A stretch of DNA of 64,000 nucleotides from Candidatus Woodwardiibium gallinarum. Lineage in GTDB: Bacteria; Bacillota; Clostridia; Oscillospirales; CAG-382. Within the stretch, counting starts at the first letter, position 1; each line of letters starts with the position of its first letter. The notes beneath the pieces were generated by a model, which had not been told where the DNA came from, ran no database searches, and was given only the letters and a program-made list of their open reading frames with translations. Of the stretch, positions 47,476 to 55,700 are shown piece after piece. The DNA lies in NCBI GenBank assembly GCA_904419545.1, contig CAJFRY010000002.1, positions 55,829 to 119,828 of the forward strand, given 5' to 3'. Position numbers and translations under genes: made by a program.

Positions 47476-47970
47476 AATGCGCAAAGCCTCCTCACGCTCC
47501 CTCTTATCCGTAAGAAATGCCGCAAAACCGAAAAAAACCGCGCACCGCCGCGTCTGTTTCCAAACAGAACGGCCGGCAGACGGGCTGTTCTTCCGCACGT
47601 ATTTTAATTACGGCCATTTTATTATATATTATATTCCGGCAGAAATCAAGTGGTCATACAAGAAAGCCCCGCATGCGCTCGGAGCCACGGTCCTTTCCCA
47701 AGACCTCGGGGAAGGGGCCGGCAAAACGGCCGCCATGTCAGTCCCGAACCGCCCCGCAGATATGGAAGGAAGGCATATCCGGGACAAACGTTTCCGCCGC
47801 GCACCGGCGCAGGTCGTACCGGCGTGCAAAGCGGTCAGCAGCACGCTGTCCGTTGTCCGGCAGGACGGCCCGACCGGTAAAATTCCGGTAAGTCGGCGCC
47901 GGAGGGCTGCCGAAAGGGACTTGCGGTTTCCGCTTCGCTCTTTATAGGGCAAGCCGCCATTCCCTCAAAT

Positions 47971-48832
47971 GCCCCACGCCCGCATAGCGGGCGTGGCGGA
48001 CAGAAGAGAAATAAGCAAAAAGCCTAAAGAAATAAAGAAGCCAGCAAAGCAATCCGCACTTAATCCCTTCGGCTTTCCCCCCCCTTTTTTATGCCCGACG
48101 CCCGCACAGCGGGCGTTGGCGTAGAGAAAAGACGAGCAAGAAGCTTAAAGAAAAAAAGAAGTCGGTAAAGTCACCCGCTACCTAATCCCTTCGGCTCTTT
48201 CTCTCTTTTATGCCCCACGCCGGCAAAGCCGGCGTGGGGCATAAAAGAGTAAGCAACGCAACCAAAACCAACCAACATTCCACCCAATTCAGCGCCATCC
48301 CCTTTGTATGTTCTACGCCGGCAAAGCCGGCGTACGGCATAGAATGAAAATAACGTTGTTTTATAAGTTCCGCTTTGCGCGAATGCCCAACGCCCGCTAC
48401 GCGGGTGTTGGACATACACATAAACCCGTTTACTGTGTCATCCTTTGAATTCGAGCATCGTCCCGCACAGCGGGACGATGCTCGAAAAAGAAAAGCGGAA
48501 TCGCAAACTTTCGTATACTCCCTATGCCTAACGCCGACAAAGCCGGCGTTAGGCATATATATTTAAAATTTCCGGATAGCATTATGCCTTTTTACGCCCA
48601 ACGCCCGCTGTGCGGGCGTTGGGCGTAGAGAAAAGATGGGCAGAAAGCCTAAAGAAAAAAAGAAGTCGGCAAAGTCACCCGCTGACTAATCCCTTCGACC
48701 TTTCCCCCCTTTTTTATGCCCGACGCCGGCAAAGCCGGCGTCGGGCATTGGAGGAAAAGCGGCGCACGATAAAACAAGTTCCGTTTTGCGCAAATCCCCC
48801 ACACCCGCTGTGCGGACATGGGGGATTTGGAG
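47971..48832. repeat. Array of ten palindromic hairpins (REP/BIME-like)
   Basis: Ten inverted repeats with stems of 8-19 bp lie at about 47974-47996, 48098-48116, 48206-48246, 48314-48334, 48387-48411, 48451-48485, 48523-48556, 48593-48627, 48716-48748 and 48792-48832. They share a core of two types: ACGCCGGC-AAA-GCCGGCGT and ACGCCCGC-(ACA, TGT, TAC or ATA)-GCGGGCGT. Arms outside the core differ from copy to copy but keep pairing. An 80-90-nt spacer (containing AAAGTCACCCGCT and AATCCCTTCGG) recurs after several of the second type. No coding frame is credible here. Confidence 0.93.
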
Positions 48833-48920
48833 GAATGGCGGCTTGCCTTATGGGAAATTCCACGCAAAACGCCGCGACTCCCCGCTTTACCGGCGGCGCG
48901 TCCGAAAAGGCCGGCGCGCG

Positions 48921-49691
48921 TCAGGCGCGCTTGCCGATGATAGCGGCCGCGCCCGTTACCGCAACGAACGCCAGCACTGCGGCGGCGAAAAAGCCACGGT
49001 CCGCCGTAGGCGGCGTGGACGACGTATCGCTTGCCGCGCTGCTCGAGTCGCCGGCCGCCGAAGTGCCGAACGCCTGAAGTTCGGAAACATAGATATCGTT
49101 ATACGCCCCGCCCTCGCGCTGCGAAGGATGCAGCTCGAATTTGAGATAACGCGCGGTCACTTCGACGGACGGGTCAAATATCGCCTCACCGTAATACTCG
49201 CCCTCCGGCTTGGTGCCGAGGCCGCCCTCTCCCGTCTCACCCAGTCCGGTCAGCGTGCCGGCGACAGGCGTCCATGTCGTTTTGTCGTCGCTGATATAGA
49301 CCTTTACATCCAGCGGATAATAGACGCCGCCGTTTTCGCCGGCATAATAGTTGACCGCAAAGCGGCTGAGGGTGTAAATCTGCTCCAGGTCGATCACGAC
49401 GGAGCTGAAGGCATCCGTACCTTCGGCGGCCTTCGCCAGCTTGACATATGCGTCGGCGCTCCACGGCACTTTGTCGCCGATGATGCCGTCGGTCAGCTTG
49501 ATGCCGGCTTCATCCAGATAAAATGCGTTCTCGTCATCGCCGTAAGCGGCGGTGGTCGTCGTGTACGTCTTGCCCTGCGCGACGTTGGTGTCGGCCGGTC
49601 CCGTGCCGCTCGTTTCCGCAGCAGAGACGAACGCACAGCAAAGCGCCGCAGCAAGCGCAACGGCGGCCAGGGACGCGATGATTTTTTTCAT
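48921..49691 (-). CDS. Secreted surface protein with discoidin (F5/8 type C) domain
   Basis: About 256 residues: signal peptide (KKIIASLAAVALAAALCCAFVSA), an F5/8 type C domain (about 40-210; NVAQGKTY..., VVIDLEQIYTLSRFAVNYY, YLKFELHPS, YVSELQAFG), a Ser/Thr-rich stretch, then PPTADRG and a hydrophobic tail ending in GKRA. Such domains bind sugars or phospholipids; the tail suggests anchoring in the membrane or wall, though it is not a textbook LPxTG motif. An ATG at 49703 is the alternative start. Confidence 0.85.
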   Translation of the reverse strand: MKKIIASLAAVALAAALCCAFVSAAETSGTGPADTNVAQGKTYTTTTAAYGDDENAFYLDEAGIKLTDGIIGDKVPWSADAYVKLAKAAEGTDAFSSVVIDLEQIYTLSRFAVNYYAGENGGVYYPLDVKVYISDDKTTWTPVAGTLTGLGETGEGGLGTKPEGEYYGEAIFDPSVEVTARYLKFELHPSQREGGAYNDIYVSELQAFGTSAAGDSSSAASDTSSTPPTADRGFFAAAVLAFVAVTGAAAIIGKRA

Positions 49692-49813
49692 GGTTTTATG
49701 CATTCCTTTCCAAAATCGGTTTTGATCGGTTCTTCGCTTCTCTTAGTATGGCCGGACGGCGCGCGTTCCATCCGTCCGTTAAGCGGTTTTTATATAATTA
49801 TTGCAATTTGCTG

Positions 49814-49842
49814 TTGACAAGCAAAAAAAATATTTGTATTAT
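49814..49842 (+). promoter_or_regulatory. Promoter of the ART-like gene
   Basis: TTGACA (49814-49819), 17-bp spacer, TATTAT (49837-49842). The gene starts 33 bp downstream, after AAGGAAG. Confidence 0.85.
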
Positions 49843-49874
49843 ATATAAATAACATACGAAAGGATGAAGGAAGC

Positions 49875-50315
49875 ATGACATCACCCCAGTATTTGTATCA
49901 CGGAAGCCCATACAGATTTGAAACGCTCGTCCCGCAGCAGGCCCGGGGCGCAAAGGATACGGAGTCCCTGTTTGCGCTGTATGCGGCAGAGAAGCCGGAG
50001 TGGGTGATCCCATTCGCCCTTCCCATCCGCTGGTACCCGGACAACCCACAGGGCAGACGGGATTTTTCCTGCGAAATTTCCGGCGAAAACGTCAAAACAA
50101 AACTGATTTACGGCTCGGTCGACCCCAACGGCACAGGTTACGTTTACAAGGTGAAGGCCGACGCCTTCCGCCGGGTCGACAGCTGGCAATGGGTGACGGA
50201 AAGCCCCTGCGTCCCGGTCGAGATCACAGAGATCAAAGTCAGGGATTACCTGCACACGATCGAGTTTTCCGAGGAAGCGCGCAGAATCACCGAGACTTTA
50301 TACGGCAGCTTTTAA
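49875..50315 (+). CDS. Small ADP-ribosyltransferase-fold-like protein
   Basis: 146 residues: YLYHGSPYRFETLVPQQARGAK at the start, SLFALYAAEKPEWVIPFALP in the middle, GSVDPNGTGYVYKVKADAF, then VEITEIKVRDYL. The HGSP start and the order of strands recall the ART fold (tRNA 2'-phosphotransferase or PARP-like), and uncharacterised clostridial relatives exist, but the catalytic residues are not certain. It has its own strong promoter and a terminator just after the stop. The role is unknown. Confidence 0.7.
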   Translation: MTSPQYLYHGSPYRFETLVPQQARGAKDTESLFALYAAEKPEWVIPFALPIRWYPDNPQGRRDFSCEISGENVKTKLIYGSVDPNGTGYVYKVKADAFRRVDSWQWVTESPCVPVEITEIKVRDYLHTIEFSEEARRITETLYGSF

Positions 50316-50321
50316 CCGGCA

Positions 50322-50650
50322 AAAGGACTCCCTTCACAGGGAGTCCTTTCAGACTTTCGAGAAGGGTGAGCTCAACCGGCAATTTGCGCAAAACTGCGGG
50401 GTCAGGGCTTGCGCGCTTTGTGGGAAGCCGAGGGGCGGCGTCCGCGGCCGTCCGCCGCAGAGGCGAAATTCCTTTTCTCGGCGCCCGGAACGGAAATATC
50501 AAAAAACGCGGCCCACAGGCCGCAAGAGCTGAAACAGACAAAGCCTTCCCCTCCAATTGGCGGGCATACGACCTGTCCTGTTTGCGCAGCTCTTTTGGGC
50601 GAACCCTTTTTCCTGCAAGCCAAAAGGACTCCCTGTGAAGGGAGTCCTTT
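50322..50650. repeat. Unit bounded by two inverted terminator hairpins
   Basis: The left hairpin (50322-50332 with 50339-50349, arms AAAGGACTCCC) has loop TTCACA; the right (50623-50633 with 50640-50650) has the same arms and loop TGTGAA, so the right is the reverse complement of the left. Each acts as a terminator: left for the plus-strand ART-like gene, right for the minus-strand lipoprotein gene (TTTT follows on that strand). A third hairpin with a T-run lies inside (GCGGCC/GGCCGC then TTTTTT, 50523-50501 on the minus strand). Confidence 0.75.
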
Positions 50651-50682
50651 GTCTGCCGAAAGCGATGCGAAGCCCGCCATTG

Positions 50683-51561
50683 CTACGAGTCTGTCACGCG
50701 TTCCCGCAAATCGACGGTTTTGCCGTCGCGGATCAGCTCGTACAATTCGGCCATAACCAGTATGGGATGGGAATCCATGCCTATATACGCCTCATCATAC
50801 TGCGTACAGTTGAACACGAGATAATCGCGCCCGAAAATTTCAAAGGATCGAATCTGAAAGTTCTCACGCGCCGTATGGGTCAGCCGGCGGAAGGTATCGT
50901 TTTCCGTGTCATACACACACAGGTCGCCGCCGACCGTGAACGCGCCGGACGCAAGCTGCTCGACAAACAGGATATACCGATCGTCCAGCCAATCCGCAAA
51001 CGCGGGCGTATACCCTTCACGAAGCCCGTCAAGTTCCAGCCACGAAGCTCTGCGCGAATCAAAATCATACACATACAGACTGCCGGGCTCGGCCCCGTCG
51101 GCGGCATCAAAGTTTCCGGCGAAGCCGTCGTTGTACAAAAGCCGCGTTCCGTCCGGCGAGACCGAAATCGACGACAAGCCGCGTTCCCCGCCCACCTGAC
51201 GCCGCTCGCCGTCGGCATACCGGACGTAAAGCCGGCTTGCACGGCGTTCAACGAGAGGATTATAGCCGACATCAAGCTGGCCCAGCTCGTAAATCAGCGT
51301 GACGCCGTTGTCCAGCGTCTGCCGGAAGATCGGGTATTCGCCCGCCGCCTCCAAATCGGTTATGCGGTCGTCCAGCGCGCGGTTTTCCGCCTGTGCTTCG
51401 GCAAGGCGTTCCTTGGTTCCGGCCAGCTCCTCCCGCAGAACTTCCAGCTCGGCTCGTATGATCTCCAGCTCGGACGACAGTCCGTTGCCGGAGCAGGCGC
51501 CCAGAAGCAGCGATACGCCGAATAGCAGCGCGGTCAACCGCACGAGCTTCCTTTTACTCAT
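50683..51561 (-). CDS. Lipoprotein with coiled coil and DUF4652-like beta-propeller
   Basis: 292 residues. Signal with lipobox (LFGVSLLLGAC, Cys near residue 23), a coiled coil of about 40 residues (ELEIIRAELEVLREELAGTKERLAEAQAEN), then a TolB/DUF4652-type repeat domain with VSPDGTRLLYN, YTPAFADWLDDRYILFVEQ and FQIRSFEIFG. It is a paralogue of the next gene and overlaps it by four bases. Function unknown; such pairs may sense ligands at the surface. Confidence 0.85.
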   Translation of the reverse strand: MSKRKLVRLTALLFGVSLLLGACSGNGLSSELEIIRAELEVLREELAGTKERLAEAQAENRALDDRITDLEAAGEYPIFRQTLDNGVTLIYELGQLDVGYNPLVERRASRLYVRYADGERRQVGGERGLSSISVSPDGTRLLYNDGFAGNFDAADGAEPGSLYVYDFDSRRASWLELDGLREGYTPAFADWLDDRYILFVEQLASGAFTVGGDLCVYDTENDTFRRLTHTARENFQIRSFEIFGRDYLVFNCTQYDEAYIGMDSHPILVMAELYELIRDGKTVDLRERVTDS

Positions 51562-52475
51562 CTGCGGAGATCAACGGTCTTTTCATCGCGGATAAGCTCG
51601 TACAGCTCGTCTGTCATAAGCACGGGATTGGCCTGATCTTCGATGAACCCATCCGATGTCTGCACACAGTCAAATACGACGCAATCGTCCCCGAAAACCT
51701 CGAACGAACGGATTTGAAAGCCATCCGTCGCCGTATTGGTCAGCCGCAGGAGGGCGTCTGTCTCCGTATCGCACACGCACAGGTCGCCGCCCATCACAGT
51801 TGTACCGGACGCGAACTGTTCGACGAACAGGATATACCGGTCATCCAGCCAATCGGCGAATGCGGGCGTGTACATGTCGCGCAGGCCGTCGAGCGAAAGC
51901 TGCCGTTTTTCACGGGATTCAAAATCACACACCCAAAGCGTACCGGCGCCTTCCCAGGTAAAGCCCTGGTTGTACAGCAGCCGCGTTCCGTCCGGCGAGA
52001 CCTCAACCGACGAAAGAGAGGTTCCGATTTCCGTCTCCGTACCATCCGCATAGCGGACCTTCATCTCGTCGGCCAGATGTTCGCTGTAAACCGGTCCGTC
52101 GGAAACGCCCGCTCTGTATATAAGAGTCGCGCCGTTAGCCAACGCGCGTTCGAGAAACGGTTCATCTTCGTTGTTATCCGGCGTTTCCGACCCTTCTTTT
52201 CCTTCCAGCGCGGCGGCAAGCGCATCCTCAAGCTCGTCAACACGGTCGGACAAGGCCTGCTTCTCGGTCTGTTCAACTTGAAGCAGCCGATTCATTTCAT
52301 CCAGCTCCGCTTTCAATGCGCCGGCATGCTCCCGCGCTTCGGTAAGCTCCTGCACGGGCACTTGCGTCGATGAGGGATCGGCCGGCTCGGACGGCGTGTC
52401 CGTACGGTTCGCACAAGCGCCGAACGCCAGCAGCGCACAGAGCGGCAATGCGGTCAGAGTAAAGATTTTTTTCAT
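51558..52475 (-). CDS. Lipoprotein paralogue with coiled coil and DUF4652-like domain
   Basis: 305 residues with the same plan as 50683-51561: lipobox LLAFGAC, linker with TPSEPADPSS, coiled coil (ELTEAREHAGALKAELDEM...), then VSPDGTRLLYN, YTPAFADWLDDRYILFVEQ and FQIRSFEVFG. The shared stretches are nearly identical and show a tandem duplication. AAAGGAG lies nine bases before the ATG. It is the first gene of the pair. Confidence 0.87.
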   Translation of the reverse strand: MKKIFTLTALPLCALLAFGACANRTDTPSEPADPSSTQVPVQELTEAREHAGALKAELDEMNRLLQVEQTEKQALSDRVDELEDALAAALEGKEGSETPDNNEDEPFLERALANGATLIYRAGVSDGPVYSEHLADEMKVRYADGTETEIGTSLSSVEVSPDGTRLLYNQGFTWEGAGTLWVCDFESREKRQLSLDGLRDMYTPAFADWLDDRYILFVEQFASGTTVMGGDLCVCDTETDALLRLTNTATDGFQIRSFEVFGDDCVVFDCVQTSDGFIEDQANPVLMTDELYELIRDEKTVDLRR

Positions 52476-52522
52476 TGATCATTGCTCCTTTCAGAATGCA
52501 AAAAGACAAGCTCGTAAAGACC

Positions 52523-52672
52523 CTGAAACGCAATTCAAGTTTTTTCAAACCGTTTGCGTTTTCGGATCTCGCCCGTTGTGCGGTGAAAGCCGAAAGCAAA
52601 AGGCTTGTACAATCCAGCTTTTCAACTTGTCTCCCTGCTCCGCAAAAGAAGGATAAGCAAGCCTGCGTTTCA
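52523..52672. repeat. MITE-like element, family M3, copy b
   Basis: About 150 bp between CTGAAACGCAATTCAAG and an inverted GCGTTTCA-type end. It fills the gap between the lipoprotein start and the end of the glucan-synthase-like gene. Confidence 0.55.
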
Positions 52673-52744
52673 AGCCGCTGTCATCCTTCTTTGACTGCAT
52701 TCTACCATACGCTCCGCTGTTTGTCAATTCGACAGAAGGACTTC

Positions 52745-55700
52745 TTACAAATCTTTTGCATCAGTCCTTGGCGAGACGGTGATCTCGTTCTCTCCGTCCT
52801 CCAGTATGACGGGGAAGCTGCACGGACGCCCGTTGTGCGTCACTTCGCTGCCTGCGGCGGACACGATGCGCAGCTTTCCGCCGGGGAACGCACACTCGAG
52901 CGTGTATTCCATCGTCGGCTCGACGCGCACGCGGAGGAAGCCATCTGAAAAGTGCACGCCGAGCGCGTCCTCAAGCACCACACGGTAATACCACGCAGCC
53001 GCGCCGGTGTACCAGCTCCAGCCTGCACGGCCCTCATTCCCGCGCGCAGCGTAGATATCCGCCGAGAGGACATACGGCTCGCCGCGGTAGGCGGCGGCTG
53101 CCTCCGGGTCCGTACAGCGTGCGGCGGGATTGAGCGCATTGATGAGCTGCAGGCCGATATCCGGCCGCCCGATGGAAAAGAAGGCCTTTGCGCCCCAGAC
53201 CGCCGCGTGGGTGTACTGCCCGCCGTTCTCTCGGATGCCGGGCGGATAGCTGCGGATATAGCCGACCTTCTGCCTGGTTTTGTCAAACGCGGGCGTAAAC
53301 AGCCTGAGAATGCCGTGCGTGCGGTCGAACAGCTTTTCATAGGCGGTAAACATCGCCCGTTCGGTCTCGGGCGTTCTGCCCATCGTCATCGCTGCGAAGG
53401 ACTGCGCCAGCAGGTCGATTTCACATTCCTCATTGCCCGCCACGCCGACGGCCGAGCCGTCGTCACAGAAGGCGCGGGCGTAGCGGTCGCCGCAGAGGGC
53501 GTGCTCGTCGAGCGCACGGAGCAGGCTTTCGGCCAGCGTGCGGTAGTGGGAAATGGCTTCCTCGTCGCCAAAGTGCGCCATCACGGGCTCAAACGCCCGC
53601 AGCGTGAGAATAAGGAAAAAGCTGACGAACACGCTTTCGCCTCGACCCTTGACGCCCATTGCGGAGAACGCGTCGTTCCAGTCGCAGGACCCGATGCGGC
53701 AGAGCCCGTGCGGACCGAACTGCTCGGCATACGCCAGCGCGCGCATGCAGTGCAGATACAGGTTTTCGCGCAGCGCGCTGCGGGCGGGCTGCTCATACCG
53801 CTCGTTCTCACCCTCGCGCAGCGGTTCGGATACGAGATAGGCTACCTTCGGCTCAAAGACCGACCAGTCGCCGGTTTTCTGCACATAATCGGCCGTCACG
53901 AAGGGCAGGAACAGGTAATCGTCCGAGCAGCGCGTGCGCACGCCGCTGCCGTTAAAGGGATGGAACCAGTGCATCACGTCGCCCTGCTCGTACTGGTGCG
54001 CGCAGCAGCGCAGCAGGTGGACGCGCACGGTCTGCGGGTCGGCGTAGACGAGCGCCAGACAGTCCTGCAATTGGTCGCGGAAACCGTAGGCGCCGCTGCT
54101 CTGGTAAAACGCGCTTTTTGCCAAAAAGCGGCATGCAAACGCCTGATAAGGCACGAAGCCGTTGAACATCAGATCCAGCGGCAGGCTCTTCGAATGCAGC
54201 CGCATCGGCGGAATCAGCTTCGCCGCGAAGGCAAGCGCCTTCTCCCGCTCGGCCTCGAACGCGCCCGGCGCGCGCAGCATAGCGGCGATGCGGGTGCATG
54301 CCGTCTCGCATGCCGCGCCGCCGAGGAAATAGACCGTCTCGCGCCCCGACGCGACGGTCGCAATCACGTCGCACAGCCCGCTTTCGACGCCGCGCGTCAG
54401 CTTCAGAAAGTCGGTCGCCCGCTCGGCTTCGCCTGCGCAGCCGGTGAAGCCGTAGCAGGCGCCGGAAAAGACCGCGCAGCCCTCCGCTTCGCGGAAGGAA
54501 AGGAAGGCTTCAGGCGCGCTGCCGTCCTCCGCAGCCGGACGGATGACAAGCGCGCTTTTGACGCTTTGCCCGTCCGCCATGCGCAGGCGGTACAGCTTCA
54601 CGGGCAGCTTTTCGCAGACAAGCACCTCAAGCGTGTACGCCACGTTCCCCGCGACGCCTGAATAAATCGCCTCGCCGAACCGGTACTGCACACGCGACGC
54701 GCAGGCCGCCGCGTCGTAAACGTCCTCGCCTACGAACAGCAGCAGCTTCTCGCCGGCCGGAAGGACAGTCGTGTCGGTATCGAACGGCGTCAGCCGGCAG
54801 AGACGGCTGTTGGCAAAGAACGTATAGCCCAGGCTGTCGTCGCTGACCACGCTGCCGAAGCAATGTCCGGTAAGGACGAAGCTGTACGGCGCGCGGCCGT
54901 CACGCGGCTTGACCGTACAGAAGCCGTCGGCCGTGAAGGAACCGCCCGCAACGGACAGCACCGCTTCCCCGTTTTCCGGCTCGGACGGCGCGGGCAGGGT
55001 GCGGACGATGGGACGCAGCAGCGTGCGCGGCCCCGAAGCCTCCTCGCGCTCAAAGAGATAGATTTCGGAAAAATAAGAGCTGTGCGCGCGGATATAGGCG
55101 AAATCCGCGTCGGTGAACGCCTGCTTCGAGAAGACGAAAATGCCGCCCCGCCGGCCGATAAAGCCGTTGCAGGATACGCTGTTGATGAGCGACCAGACCG
55201 CCTTCTCGCGCGGGCGGTTGTAAAGGTCGTCCTCCTCGGTGATCAGCAGCAGCTCCACGCGCACGCCGCGGACCGACAGCGCGCGGAAGGCCATCAGATA
55301 GGCCTTGAGCAGCGGCAGATTTTCCTCCGCGACAACCAGCGCGACGAGCGGATAATCGCCCGAGATGCCGAACCGCCACAGCACCCGCCGTCCGCCCGGC
55401 GCATACACCGGCTCGGTACAGCGCGGGAAAAAGACCGCGTCCTGCAAAGCCTGCGTTTTGCCGCCGTCGGGAACGCGGGCCGGATGCGGCGGCGCGCCGT
55501 CTGCGGCCCTCTGCGCCGCCCGCAGCGCGTCTCCCCGCGTCTTGCCCAGCGCGACGATTACACATTCGCTTTTTCCGCTCTGCAGATCGAGCGTCAGCCG
55601 GCAGAGCGGGTTTACCGGCACGCCGTCGCCGCCGTCCTGCGAGGTGGCATAGCCGAAGGCCCGTCCGCTTTGCAGCCGCACGGCGCAGAAGGCGTTTTCC

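Noticed and set aside
48171..48556. Protein frames with AGFAGV-type repeats over the hairpin array
   Set aside because: They are translations of the palindromes in several frames; no ribosome binding sites and the same motif appears on both strands.
47971..48832. CRISPR array
   Set aside because: The repeats are palindromes of variable arm length with irregular spacing and partly conserved spacers; CRISPR needs constant repeats and unique spacers. No cas genes are present.
50287..50756. Two opposing frames (89 and 115 residues) in the inverted-hairpin unit
   Set aside because: They cover repeat sequence in opposite directions and include the hairpins; such frames are typical artefacts of this repeat type.
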